From: Cordylochernes scorpioides
Taxonomy: Eukaryota > Arthropoda > Arachnida > Pseudoscorpiones > Chernetidae
Direction of reading: 5' to 3'
DNA length: 64,000 nt
Assembly: GCA_030710605.1 (NCBI GenBank)
Contig: CP092880.1
Location: forward strand, 12,565,639 to 12,629,638
Each line of letters opens with the position of its first letter. The first letter of the stretch is position 1. Positions 1 through 9,685 of this stretch are shown in pieces. The notes beneath the pieces are model-generated. The model was not told where the DNA came from, made no database searches, and worked only from the letters and a program-made list of their open reading frames with translations. The position numbers were made by a program, and so were the translations under genes.

Positions 1-460
1 CTCGCTCGCGTTTATTAAAAAAGAAACTCATCTTCCTTCGTGCTTTACTTTATTTGATTATCTAAACAGGAAGAGTTCTATCGCTTATTCATAGTGTATA
101 AAAGCTTTAAGGACAGCTGTATTACATATAAAGTGTTGCATTATGTACATATGTAGCTACAGATATAAAAGTAATGATTTGAAAAAGTAAAAATAATTTC
201 TGGGGAACTATTGCTCAAATAAAAATTAATGATGTAAAGACTTAGCAAATGATTACATTCCATAGTATAATGTGCATTTTAACAAAAACAATTTATTCGC
301 ATGTGCATTAAAAGAGTTGAAAAATGCATATACATATAATATAAAATTATGAAAAATAAGTAGAAAAAGTATTTTTCAAATACATAGACAATTTTGTTCA
401 TACTTGGTTATCTCGTGTGTCTTCAATAAAGGTCATTGTAATATATTTCAGAGTTATTAT

Positions 461-465
<5 letters not shown>
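1..465. other. AT-rich flank with Penelope-type tail fragment
   Basis: The first 60 bases contain a segment ending in AAGAAACTCATCTTCCTTCG, which recurs near 1,200 and 1,540 next to hammerhead-like motifs and is therefore a fragment of the same Penelope-type tail. The rest is AT-rich sequence in which I see no coding potential or structured element. Confidence 0.4.
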
Positions 466-547
<82 letters not shown>

Positions 548-889
548 GAATGTTTGTATGTTTGTTTGTTTGTATGTCCGGTATACAAATTCGCAGTAGT
601 TCACTAATTCAAACCAAAATTTCCATACATAGGTAAGGAAATACGGGGGAAGACGATAGGCTATTTTAAAAAATATATAAATCAATTATTAAAACTATAT
701 ATTCAAATTATTCTACTTAGCTCACGAACAGCGCCCTCTATCAAAGATTAGATTAAATTATGCTGATGCAAACAAATAGATAATGCTAATAACAAACAAT
801 TATTTTAAAAAATCTTATCTAAATATATATCACTCGGGTAGATATGCACACGGGTCAATCCCGGGGCGAAGCCCGGGTCACCCGTCTAG
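466..889 (+). mobile_element. Non-autonomous Helitron (5' end type 1, 3' end type 1)
   Basis: The element ends in CTAG followed by a target T (886-890), preceded by a GC-rich hairpin formed by CCCGGG arms around 861-877, the layout expected of a Helitron 3' terminus. Its first 170 bp after the TA run (TAAAAATGAATGTTTG onward) are almost identical to the 5' end of the minus-strand Helitron at 53,950-54,603. The canonical 5' TC is not clear because a (TA)n microsatellite at about 468-541 has expanded there. No Rep/helicase coding sequence is present, so it is a passenger that needs an enzyme from elsewhere. Confidence 0.7.
468..541. repeat. (TA)n microsatellite
   Basis: An uninterrupted TA dinucleotide run of roughly 37 units. 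The tyrosine-isoleucine open frames across it are artefacts of the repeat. It lies at the 5' end of the Helitron and is probably an expansion of the short TATATATA stretch found there in other copies. Confidence 0.95.
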
Positions 890-1180
890 TACATTATAAA
901 AGGTACAAGTTCCTTAAGTTTTGTCTTTCAGGTATAATGAACCCTCTCTTCTACATGATTAGACATATATGTAAAATACTCCTGTAGAAGACTGTAAAAT
1001 ATCCCGAAAGCTTGAGATATAAATAAAACAAGAAATTTCTTCTAAATCCGTTAATTTTTATTATTTTTATTTCAGATAAGATCTTAACATTCGCGAGTTT
1101 AATAAATTTAAACTTTATACAAATATTACTTTATAGTATAATTTATCTTTTTAAAAAAATATATAAACATCTTTATATTG
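890..1180 (+). repeat. Penelope-type tail fragment in AT-rich sequence
   Basis: Around 967-1018 the sequence has the order CTC, CTGTAGA, spacer, CCC, GAAAGCTT, GAG. This is the hammerhead-like layout shared by the motif near 1,250 and the copies near 18,205, 31,990, 46,800 and 63,080. Core position 6 is U rather than A, so it is not expected to cleave. The remaining bases are featureless AT-rich DNA. Confidence 0.45.
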
Positions 1181-1316
1181 TTATTAGACAAAAAACATGG
1201 TGAAGGAAGACGAGTTTCTTTTATTGATGCATAGGTGCAAGCTTTCGGGTAAAAACCCTTCAACAGGCGAGCAATGAAGCGCGACTTATAAGAACTATGG
1301 TACAAATGGTAGGAAG

Positions 1317-1363
<47 letters not shown>

Positions 1364-1575
1364 AAAAAGGAAAGTTTTAAAACTATTTATATAAGTAAAT
1401 ATTAACAGAAGACCGATTTTTGAGAAAGTAAATATTAAATTTGCAGTCTGAAACACGAGACGGCGCATGATTAGGGCTATTGAAATAAACATGTGGGAGG
1501 TTTAAATAAAGGACAGGAGAGGATGATAAGCTTCTGAGAAACTCGTCTTCCTACACCATGTTTTTCGTCTAATTT
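1180..1575. repeat. Inverted pair of Penelope-type tails
   Basis: The segment near 1,185-1,222 (CATGGTGAAGGAAGACGAG) is repeated in inverted orientation near 1,537-1,570. On the minus strand, 1,234-1,271 reads CTGTTGA, a GGGT/ACCC stem, then GAAAGCTTGC, the decayed hammerhead-like layout of this family. An (AT)n run at about 1,320-1,360 lies inside the loop. This looks like two tails inserted head to head. Confidence 0.5.
1320..1361. repeat. (AT)n microsatellite
   Basis: A run of about 20 AT dinucleotides. The Tyr-Ile open frame across it is not a gene. Confidence 0.95.
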
Positions 1576-2218
1576 CAATTCAGGAAGAATTATTTATCTA
1601 TCTTTAAATTGTCTTCACAATTAATCTTTTCTTATTGTGATGCTTTTATTTATAAATAATATTTTTGATATAAGTTTTTTTTAATAAACTATCGAAACTT
1701 ACTAATGTATATTCATTGAAGCTTGATATTTCCACCTTGTTTTTGATATAAATAATTATATTATCCAATTATTGAAACCTGCGTTGAGACCACTGAATAA
1801 ATTTACAAGAAAAATCTCTATATAAGGTTGTTCAAAAAGTTCGTAAACATATTGTTGGTTAGTTATTTGAATGTAATTTTATATTTTATGTAAATAGCTA
1901 TTTTGCATTTTTCTATTGTTTTATCTTTTGCCTATATAAAAGGCGATGTTGCCTGTGCCGGCAGTTGTCGTGGTAGGGTAGTGAGGCTTGTAGAGTAGAG
2001 CGCACAGCTTGCTTGATGAGATAAACGTACTTCTTCGCTAGGCTAATGTGATCTGCGGGAAAAAGAAAAACAGTTGTTTTTTTTATTCGATTTTAGTTTG
2101 CTTTTGTATACAGCGTTGATCCTCTTTAAATATATATATATTGTCACCTTTGCTTGAAACCACTTAATCCAAACGAACCAACATCATAGTGCACCAATCT
2201 AAAAATGTACAGAACACA

Positions 2219-2512
2219 TATTATGATTTATTATGAAAAAGGCATCTCCTTATCGTGCAACTGAAAGTTGCTGATGGCTTGCGCCATCTATCGGAATAAA
2301 TATCAACTATTCTCGTTGATTTTTAATTATTCCAAAATTGGCCAAATACCCATTGTTGATTAATCAAGAAAAGCTAACCACGGACGCTTTTCGGGCTGTT
2401 GGCCCTCATCAGCGTGGTGCAAGCTGTACCTCAACGACCAAAAAAGTGGGTCATTCAGGCATCCTGAAAAATCATGAAACGAGTAGTTAAGGCCAGAATT
2501 ATTATGATTTAT
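2219..2512 (-). mobile_element. Family A hammerhead-bearing retro-repeat with target-site duplication
   Basis: A 12-bp direct repeat ATTATGATTTAT flanks a body of about 265 bp, the signature of retroposition. The body starts with a block recognisable by GGCATCTCCTTATCGTGCAA, continues with a segment containing GCGCCATCTATCGG, and contains a minus-strand hammerhead at 2,376-2,420. Related copies or fragments occur at 6,590, 12,700, 21,500, 21,900, 26,480, 35,920 and 51,860. It encodes no protein. Hammerheads of this design are known in Penelope-like element terminal repeats, so a non-autonomous Penelope derivative is the likely identity. Confidence 0.65.
2376..2420 (-). ncRNA. Hammerhead ribozyme, type I (family A)
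   Basis: Read on the minus strand, the order is ACCACG (stem I), CTGATGA core, GGGC-CAACA-GCCC (stem II and loop), GAAA, a minimal stem III A(AGCG)T, cleavage triplet GTC, then CGTGGT, which is the exact complement of the first strand of stem I. All conserved core residues (C3 U4 G5 A6 G8 A9 and GAAA) are intact. Stem III has only the closing A-U pair, since the second pair expected from family B is mismatched. Type I hammerheads with such a short stem III usually work as dimers. Activity is inferred, not shown. Confidence 0.75.
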
Positions 2513-2642
2513 ATTTTGCAAGTGTTTACGAACTCTTGGACAACCTTGTAATTCTGAAACTTGGTCCACCTGCTGATTGACAAGAAATTAAATCATTCTT
2601 CTATAAGAATTCTGTTTTAATATTACCAAGGTTACCAATATT

Positions 2643-2724
2643 ACCAAGGCTGTCCCAAAAAAGTTTGTAAACACTTTCAAAATATAAATCGTAATACGTT
2701 ACGAACTTTTGGGACAAGCTAATA
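2643..2724. mobile_element. Miniature mariner-like element (MITE)
   Basis: A GTCCCAAAAAAGTTTGTAAC-like left end is mirrored by GTTACGAACTTTTGGGAC at the right end, only about 40 bp apart, and TA lies outside. The short length and TIR sequence fit a miniature mariner-like relic related to the larger element just upstream. Confidence 0.55.
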
Positions 2725-4028
2725 TTTTAAAATATCTTTTCAATAGAAATCTATTTATTATTAAAGGTAAAAGGTCTTTACAAATAGGGCTAGACGAGCC
2801 ATTCTAAAGTGCTTAGTCATCATAAGGAAGAAGGGAGAAAATGTTTGAAAGTACTTTGAACTTGTAAGATGACCATTGAACTCCAATCTATCAGTTCAAC
2901 ACCAGCCATAGCTCACTATTGGGTGTGTGGACAACTCCAAAACCAGCAAAGAGATGACAAACACCCTTCCATACACATAACAATGACAAAACACAAAATA
3001 AATATCCCCTATCGTAAAAAACACAATAAACTACAAAGTCCTAAATAAAAAAAGAGTCAAAAGAAAGAGTTCACAAAGAAAAAGAAATATGAGTAACCTC
3101 AGAATGACTGGGGTAAAAAGTGGCATTTGTCTTGTACAGGTAAATAGGCGTGGGGGTTGGTTGAATGCCTGCTCGTACCAGCCTCGCTGGATGAATTATT
3201 AGCATGACCCACGATCTAATCAGTCCCGGACGGGCCCTCTGACCCCTGTGATAGCTATATTTTGCGAGGAAGATCCAATAATTAAGTTTAAAGGAGCCCT
3301 CCCGTTGAGCATGTTTACTTTGGGATGATAGATAGTCTTGCCCACCCAACCTGGGGAAACACCCCTTTACCTCTCACACAGGACTTCTGATCATCAACAA
3401 GATAAAACTTTGAATCGAGGTGCTTATTTCGTTGTTGGCTTTACACAGAACGCCTTCTTCCGTAATAAGGATGTGTTTATTATTGACGATGGCAAGATTG
3501 TGCTTTTTTTTTCAGTTTATTCGTGAAAGTTGGTGCTTAGTAATTTTCATGCCTTTTGTGTTCAGTTATTTTTCGTTTTAATTTTAATAATTATTCGTCA
3601 TAGAGAGTTATAAATTATATTTTGTAATCTACCGAGATATTAAGTATTCCTTTTTTCGAAATGGATAAAGCTGTAAGTAATGGAATGTATGGATGGAATA
3701 CCAGGATGATAAAGACCTAAAATGTAGTTCACGAACAACTAAACAAACCCGGGTCGTAAACCCCCAAAGGTTAGATCATCCTTCCTCCGACCCCCTGAAT
3801 TGAATGATAATTTTAATAAATGTGAATGTGCGCGCTCATTGCAAAATATAAAATTATTGTTAATACATCGAGTGTTAGTTATGCTTAATATGGTTATTTT
3901 TTGACGGAGACAGAAGCTGTTCACACAGGTCACTGTGTATCAAATATCTTTCAGAGTTATTGTCTGAATCCTTATATACATGCTAAAAGGTACAACTTCT
4001 TTAAGTTTTATCCATGAGGATATATATA
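2725..4028. other. Mostly unclassified DNA
   Basis: No supported gene. A minus-strand open frame at 3,071-3,349 (92 codons) has no recognisable motif and could be a retroelement shadow. At about 3,745-3,800 a minus-strand fragment matches the head of SINE-A (the block with GGTCGGAGGAAGGATG). The remainder is unremarkable AT-rich sequence. Confidence 0.35.
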
Positions 4029-4449
4029 GGTTATATAAAAATTGTATTTAATTTTAAAATTATATATATAATTCCAATATCAAATTACTCTGTTAAGTCT
4101 ACCACCAGATGTCGCGGCTTTCTCTATATAAACCCATTGTTGTTGTTTCCCGTTGGCCGACTCAAATCTTTCTGTAGATATGTAAATATGTAATATTTTG
4201 TTTTCTTCTTTCCGTCTCAAATCAGGTATTTCTTCCTTAATCATGTCTTTTGTGTTCCATAAGCTCAATTAAAGCTAATTCTGATCTAAACTATGTTTTA
4301 TTATTTTACCACGACTGCATAACAATACTATTTAAATACTCATGTATACCAACCTCAAGCAAATGTTCAATTCTCTATATTAATCAGCAAGTAATAATTT
4401 TATAACTCAATCTAATTCCAAAATCAGCAGAATTTTTTTTTTTTTGGGA
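4029..4449 (+). mobile_element. LTR-X copy 1 (degenerate putative solo LTR)
   Basis: This copy shares with those at 9,323, 45,833, 46,852 and 63,134 the succession: a CGACCGCCAGAGGTC-like block, a CTATAWAAAC TATA-box-like sequence, a GCCGGCTCAAA-like block, a polyadenylation-like AATTAAA and a CCACGACTGCA block. Its ends have drifted (GGTTATATAAAA instead of TGTTATATAAAA). It lies between TATATATA runs. No internal coding region adjoins it. Confidence 0.55.
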
Positions 4450-5046
4450 TATATATATAAGTAGAATTAAATATAATTTATATAAAAGATATAGTTCTAT
4501 TAGAGAATGAGTAATGCTAATTAAAAACAAATTATAAAAAAATATTACTTCAAGTTATCATTTTTTTTATTTAAGTAACAACATAGGGTTATAACAAGTT
4601 CACGCTGTAGCTTCGACAGTTACGCGTCATTTAAGTAGAACATAGGAAAAAAAGGAAAATTGAAGGCATTAGGATAAGAAAAAAATATATATATATTATA
4701 TTATATATTCTATAATGCAAATATTTTATTTTTTAAAAACATGTATTTTATTTTCATCATTGACTATTTTTTTAATTTTTTGACCATTTATTTTGAATAC
4801 TTTTTGATCATTGTTGTAAATATGTATAGTTAACCTTACCTATTATTTTTTAATTTATGAATATAGAATTCATTTTATATATATATATTACTGTGATAAA
4901 TATTTAATGTGTAATTCTTTTCAAGTAATTGAAAATAAAAACTACTTGATAAGTAAATAACTACATTTCCTTTTTCACGACTGCATCTCCAATTCTTTAT
5001 CATTCCAACATCAAAACATTATAATCATAACATATATATATACATC
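4450..5046. other. AT-rich sequence with LTR-X debris
   Basis: Extremely AT-rich. The only recognisable piece is a TTTCACGACTGCATCTCC segment near 4,973, which matches the 3' part of LTR-X. I see nothing else. Confidence 0.3.
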
Positions 5047-5287
5047 TTTAATTAAAAAGTCATATATTGGATCAAAATATCATTTATTTTACCAATATTT
5101 CAATTGGCTGAACGCCAACCTTTATCAAGGTATTATAACATTTTAAAGTGTGTCAACAACAAAACTCATTGTTGACACACATTAAAATTTTATAACACCT
5201 TGATAAAGGTTGGGGTTCAGCCAACTGAAATATTGGTAAAATAAATTATATTTTGATCCAATATATGACTTTTTAATTAAAGATTTA
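5047..5287. repeat. Near-perfect palindrome (foldback dimer), about 240 bp
   Basis: The left arm begins TTTAATTAAAAAGTCATATA and the right arm ends with its inverse complement. Pairing runs through GGATCAAAATAT, TTTACCAATATTTCA, CCAACCTTTATCAAGG and GTGTGTCAACAA to a centre near 5,168. A shorter inverted version of the same repeat is at about 17,025-17,105. The repeat unit carries the CTTGATAAAGGTTGG..CCAAC order reminiscent of Penelope tails. Confidence 0.85.
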
Positions 5288-6229
5288 TTTATGGATTGCT
5301 CTATTTTCAAAATATATACATCTGTAAATATATAATTTCATAACTATTTTATATAAAAAAATGTATTCCTTACTTTTTCCTCAATTTTATAAGATAATAA
5401 ATACTTGTACCTCGTTATCCTTCATCTTGTGAATTTCCACGTATCTTACAAGAAGCCAACCAATTACAGCATTATAATCAACACCATATGAAACAGTAAT
5501 TAAGTTAAGCCTATATATTATAGTGTGTTTGATACGTGAGTGAGTGATTGATATATAAGGGGCATGGCTCATCAATTATAGCCAATCAATCTGTTGTCAG
5601 GAAGTGAGAGATAAAGTCTTCAATTCTCATTGGATCAAAGTATCAATCAACGTTGTTAATCTTCACTTTCTTTGTAACAATTAAACTCATTAATAATCAC
5701 CATGGAAATAATGAAAAGTTTGAAAACGAAGGAAACATTTTTCTCTTCTTTTTTTTTTTAATTATCCCTAGTATACTTGGTAGGGCGATATATGTTTGAT
5801 AATAGATAAAGTCAAAAGTTTTTTTGTGTATGAACATTGAAATAGTAACTTGTAAATTTTAAGATTCTTTGTTGGATAATGTAATCATTTTATTTTCTCC
5901 CTTAAGGGATTGAGGAAAAATTATCAACACGCTTGATGAGTGCAAAAGAGTTCTGAGGAACAAAACATTTTTTTTTTATATAAAAAAAATCTAAACTTTT
6001 TTATTATTATCATTCCTATCACCCCTAGCATCCCTAATCCATGATAATCATGGTGGCTAGTTAGCGACTAGTTACTGTAAGTGCACCACATGTTTATACA
6101 TATGAAAAGCAGTTCGACAGTTATTTGCTTCGCTCTTTAACATTTTCGTTAAAGTATCAATTAGCTTTAGAGTTTGGTATAATGAACAGGACTTCGTTTA
6201 AATAAAAGGTCATTGTTGGGCTCCAAAAT
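5288..6229 (-). repeat. AT-rich stretch with SINE-A 3' fragments
   Basis: Two minus-strand fragments of the SINE-A 3' region lie at about 5,755-5,800 and 6,005-6,125. The second includes the block GTGCACCACATG, the following GAAAAGCAGTTCGAC and the CCATGATAATCATGG palindrome seen in the full copies at 9,003 and 31,408. The rest has no visible feature. Confidence 0.5.
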
Positions 6230-6560
6230 TATTCCTTTCTGAAATGTATGATATATTCACATATATTAATTCGGCCTTAAATACCAATTTATTGGTTTCT
6301 CAAGAAGCCTCAGGGACCAAAAATCTTTTTGGTCGCAGTGGTTTAGCCTGTTCCACGCTAAGGAGCGCCAACAGCGCGAAACGCGTTCGTGGATGGCTTT
6401 TCTTGATTTAACAAAAAATTGGGTTGGCCAAATATCAGGGAACAGGTTAAATCAATGTTTAGTTCATTTATATTCCACTAGTTGGCGCTCTGCCATCTAA
6501 AAAGCACATGTGCTCCTGGTCAGGATATACTTTCTTTATTTTTAATATATACTGTATGCC
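6230..6560 (+). mobile_element. Family B hammerhead-bearing retro-repeat
   Basis: The plus strand has a GACCAAAAATCTTTTTGGTC hairpin at about 6,314-6,334, a hammerhead-like module at 6,353-6,392, then a body through TTGGGTTGGCCAAATATC and GGCGCTCTGCCATCTA to CCTGGTCAGGATAT. The same body occurs in inverse orientation at 14,240-14,435, 28,455-28,560 and 29,590-29,720. Confidence 0.6.
6353..6392 (+). ncRNA. Decayed hammerhead ribozyme (family B) with compensated stem II
   Basis: The order is CCACG, CTAAGGA, GCGC-CAACA-GCGC, GAAA, CGCG, TT, CGTGG. Stem I is intact, and stem II is GCGC/GCGC where the copies at 2,376 and 14,389 have GGGC/GCCC. That is a paired double change that keeps the helix. 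The core residue G5 is A here, so this copy should be inactive. The covariation supports past selection on RNA structure. Confidence 0.65.
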
Positions 6561-6589
6561 AAGCCCTTTCTTTCTTCTTTCTCCTATTT

Positions 6590-6722
6590 GATACATTGTA
6601 AATAACATTGCTGAGTATTGAATAAATAGTACAAATGTAGAATTGTACTTGGGATAAGGTGAATAAATTAAGAAAAAGGCATTTCCTTATCGTCCAACTG
6701 AAAGTTGCTGAAAGTTTTTGGC
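6590..6722 (+). repeat. Family A 5' fragment
   Basis: The AATAGTACAAATG..GGGATAAGGTG leader and the GGCATTTCCTTATCGTCCAA block match family A copies at 51,850 and 26,680 (minus). The hammerhead part is missing. Confidence 0.5.
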
Positions 6723-6734
6723 CTTTTATTTTTG

Positions 6735-6812
6735 TCCTTTACGTTATAAATAGTTGTGTGTTTATTAAGACCACCGGTCTTATACAGATTCATCTCAGGA
6801 AGGGAGCATAGA
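6735..6812 (-). repeat. LINE 3' terminus with stem-loop and AATAAA (tail type T1)
   Basis: On the minus strand the end reads CTGTATAAGACCGGTGGTCTT, followed by AATAAACACACAAC. The same end, with a GGAGCTCCATCTATGCT block upstream, is found at 15,425-15,600 and 32,720-32,905. The hairpin and poly(A) signal are the tail of a LINE or of a SINE that copies its tail. Confidence 0.6.
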
Positions 6813-7889
6813 TGGAGCTCCTATTGGATACTAATGGACTATATTGTAGCGTGGTTGATTGGTTTGCATAATTTTTAGATTGTATAAATTTACATAAGTT
6901 TTTAATATGTCATATAGCTATATTAATGCGCGTAGATTTTAAGGTAGACAGTTATAGAGAATAAATTTTGGTTGGGTTTACCTCTCCTCGCGTCTTTTTT
7001 TTTCAACGTGACAAATGGTGGAGATGCTGGGTACCCATACCCTCACGGATACCTTGATAAGAAGAGGCCTTCGCTTACAAAGCTCTGAAGCCACTTTTCT
7101 GTCTCTATGAAAAGAATAATTCGATCAAAAGAAGTGACATTATCAAATAGAATTGATGCCAGATGCCCTTGCAGCTATTAGACAAGGAATTTTACTATTA
7201 TAACTCTCCACGCGTGTTTTTTTTTTTTTTCAACGCGACACTATAAATATGATATTTTTTTTTATATCATGCTTATTCACAAACACACACACACCATACA
7301 TACATACGACTTTATTATCAAATTTTTATTCATGTACACAATTCTTCAACAGAAGAACAGGACAAAAGTTATTGAAATATATATTGTTGGGAGAGAAATG
7401 CTCTGCTGTCTTTTATTAACATTTCACATTTTAACTTCCTGTCTTTGTCAACATCTTTTGTCATAAGTTTAATTGTAACTTTTTACATCTTATTTATTTT
7501 ACATAATTTTGTATAATTATTTTGGATACTTTTGTATCGTTAAATTTGCATACCTGTGTTCCTATCGATTATTTATAACACAATAATAATTAGTTAAGAA
7601 AAGTTATTTTTCAAACAATTAGTTTTTGAATAAAGCTTCATCAAAAAGCTTCTCAGATGCTTTCTCCAAGTATCACAGGTCACCAACGTAACATTTTGTC
7701 GTGTTTTCTACCTATTGTTTGCCTCAAATCTCAAACACCATAAAAGATAAAATTTCATTTTGACAAATTCAACTCTCTCCCTCATCAGCATCACCAACAC
7801 CATATATCTATCCTTTCATATATTTACATAATCTCATGCAACATATTTACATATTTACTGCATAGATCAGAACAGGATATTTTAAAGGA
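6813..7889. other. Unclassified DNA with two T-tract repeats
   Basis: Two similar pieces, CTCCTCGCGTC..T-run..CAACGTGAC near 6,982 and CTCCACGCGTG..T-run..CAACGCGAC near 7,206, suggest a short duplicated repeat. No reading frame in this stretch is convincing. Confidence 0.3.
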
Positions 7890-8087
7890 ATGAAGATAAA
7901 ACCAGACATGACTAGATCCTACATAAACTGCAATAACTGTCATAACACCCAACTCACTCCGAATCATAGATACCCGGCCATCCTTGCAGCCCTCTATATG
8001 GCAGACATCAATCCAGAAGAGGACATCCATACGAACATGGCACATCGGTTGGCCGGTATTGTGATCAGGGTGCACGGACCGATCTGA
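7890..8087 (+). pseudogene. C-terminal fragment of a LINE ORF2 (Jockey-like)
   Basis: The frame ends in ..RLAGIVIRVHGPI followed by a stop and includes CNNCHNTQLTPNHRYPAIL, a cysteine-rich C-terminal region like that after the reverse transcriptase of arthropod non-LTR elements (C-x2-C, TPxH, then PAILAALY). A second, shorter copy of the end (ALQLAGIMIRVHGPI) is at about 23,002-23,070. The upstream catalytic domains are absent, so this is a 5'-truncated insertion. Assignment to a Jockey-type lineage rests on remembered family features and is tentative. Confidence 0.55.
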
Positions 8088-8264
8088 TCTGCTTTGTAGA
8101 CAAGAGACCACCACCACTGTATTTTTCTTCTTTAAAAATAAAGAGAACAAATAAGGATATGAAATCACCTGTATAGATATAACACGCTAAGAGAATAAAT
8201 ATGTTAACATAAAGCAATAACGGGTCATCTATGTATAGAAAAAGAAAGAATTAAATCACGAATG

Positions 8265-8520
8265 TTTATTTTATACACAAAACAAATTTCTACTGTCCTT
8301 AGGATTCAGTGGTGAACCCTCCCAGCGGTTTCGCCAATTTAATCCACCAGACTGCTTCTCTGTACCATTGCAGGATGGTGTGAAGACCTTCCCACAATGC
8401 ACCATCTGCAGGTCCAAAAGAGGCCTCACCAGACCACCTTTTGGAATGTATGGTAACCTCAAGACAGGACCTATATTCCAACCCTACCAGGATTGTTATT
8501 TTGATCCATGAATTTAGTCT
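8265..8520 (-). repeat. Family Z repeat copy (GAAACCGCTGGGAGGGTTC)
   Basis: The minus strand carries TTGGCGAAACCGCTGGGAGG and GTTCACCACTGA before diverging. Other copies are at 16,935, 28,730, 33,430, 49,890 and 52,260. This copy lacks the TGATGAGCC part present at 28,790. No coding capacity is apparent. Confidence 0.5.
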
Positions 8521-9002
8521 CCATGATCTTGTATAATTATAGTAATATCATTCTATTCGCGATCGAACGTTGTAGCCCACTGTACGTATTACATCCCAAA
8601 CATGATGTCAGCTAGCTCTGTCTTAAGCTCGATGTACCTACCATCTCGGCGACCGTTAAGCCAGTGAGTTTCTTTAATTGGTCCACGAAACGTGTCGGCG
8701 GGCGTCCAGGTATAATTATACAGTGGAATAATTTGAGAAAAAAAAATGCACTTATAAAATCACACAATTCCATCTTTATGGCTTCAAGCATTTTTCAAAC
8801 ATAGATATCCTGGCAGGTCGCTTCTTACACATAACATGGTCTTCATATCAATTCGTTTATTGATTTTATCTCGCTTCTTTTCAATACTCTAATGCCATTT
8901 GTTCTGAACATGGATTTTACACTCTTTTATGATTAGAATTTTTATCCGATATTCCACGGGTTGTTGTTTACAATGTACGTTGACTATATTTAATAAATGT
9001 GA
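8521..9002. other. Unclassified intergenic sequence
   Basis: No repeat with another copy in the window and no reading frame that I can support. A GC-richer stretch near 8,565-8,705 is probably old element debris. Confidence 0.25.
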
Positions 9003-9310
9003 GGGGGTCGGTGGAAGGATGGTTTAAACCGTTGATCTTTGACCGCTAAGACCCGGGTTCGAATCCCGCATTGGGCACTTTTTTTCTGATTTAAGTGGCC
9101 AGTGTAAGCTCCAATAGCCCCCGATTCTTGCAAAAGTACAACCCCACCAGCGTGTGCAAGTAACTAAACGGGGCTCTGGCACGTTTGTAAATGCAAAGTC
9201 GAGCTGCTTTTTACATGTGTAAACATGTGGTGCACTTATAGTAAAAGCAGTCTCCTACTTCTATCCACCATGATTTTCATGGCCTGTATCACGTTTCCTA
9301 GAGATAAGCT
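9003..9310 (+). mobile_element. SINE-A, full-length tRNA-derived SINE
   Basis: The head (about 9,008-9,080) has tRNA-like internal promoter boxes, including a B box GGTTCGAATCC, and is followed by a T run. The body has blocks CAACCCCACCAGCG, GGGCTCTGGCAC, GAGCTGCTTTTTACATGTG and GTGGTGCACTTA, and ends near the CCATGATTTTCATGG palindrome. The inverse copy at 31,408-31,740 aligns end to end. The element is transcribed by RNA polymerase III in principle and depends on a LINE for retroposition. Confidence 0.75.
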
Positions 9311-9322
9311 AATATATAGATA

Positions 9323-9685
9323 TGTTATATTAAAATATTATTTTATTTGAGAAATTATATTTCATAGATTCAAATACTCTGCTAAATCGACCGCCAGAGG
9401 TCATTCTTCCCCTATAAAAACTCATTGTTGCTGTTTCCCGTTTGCCGGCTCAAACCTTTTGTACATTATGTAAATAAGTTTTTTTTTATTCTTACGCCTT
9501 AAGCCAGGCAGTACTTTTTATCAAATTATGTTTTTATATATTCCTTTAGCTCAATTAAAGCAATCTCTGATCAAAACCATCTTTATTATTATTCTTTCAA
9601 GATTTTTAACCACGACTGCATTACCATAGTATAATCCTCAAGATAATTAAAAATCAAACAGAAATCTCTTTTTTTTTTTGTAACA
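9323..9685 (+). mobile_element. LTR-X copy 2 (putative solo LTR)
   Basis: Ends are TGTTATATTAAA and TTTGTAACA, short inverted termini of TG..CA type. Inside are the CGACCGCCAGAGGTC block, CCTATAAAAACTC (TATA-like), GCCGGCTC, GCCTTAAGCCAGGC, CTCAATTAAAG (poly(A)-like) and CCACGACTGCA. It is flanked by TA-rich runs on both sides. No internal region follows. Confidence 0.65.

Larger units (their letters stand above)
1824..2548. mobile_element. Mariner-like non-autonomous DNA transposon, interrupted by a ribozyme repeat
   Basis: The left end reads AAGGTTGTTCAAAAAGTTCG and the right end, reverse-complemented, reads AAGGTTGTCCAAGAGTTCG, giving terminal inverted repeats of about 25 bp with TA at the outer edges. 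This resembles mariner-family ends. A TATAAAA box-like sequence at 1,934-1,940 precedes a GC-richer stretch. There is no transposase frame left. A hammerhead repeat (2,219-2,512) is nested in the right half, so this element is the older one. Confidence 0.6.

Noticed and set aside
398..685. Open frames rich in Tyr-Ile over the TA microsatellite
   Set aside because: They arise because TATATA codes without stops; there is no other sign of a gene.
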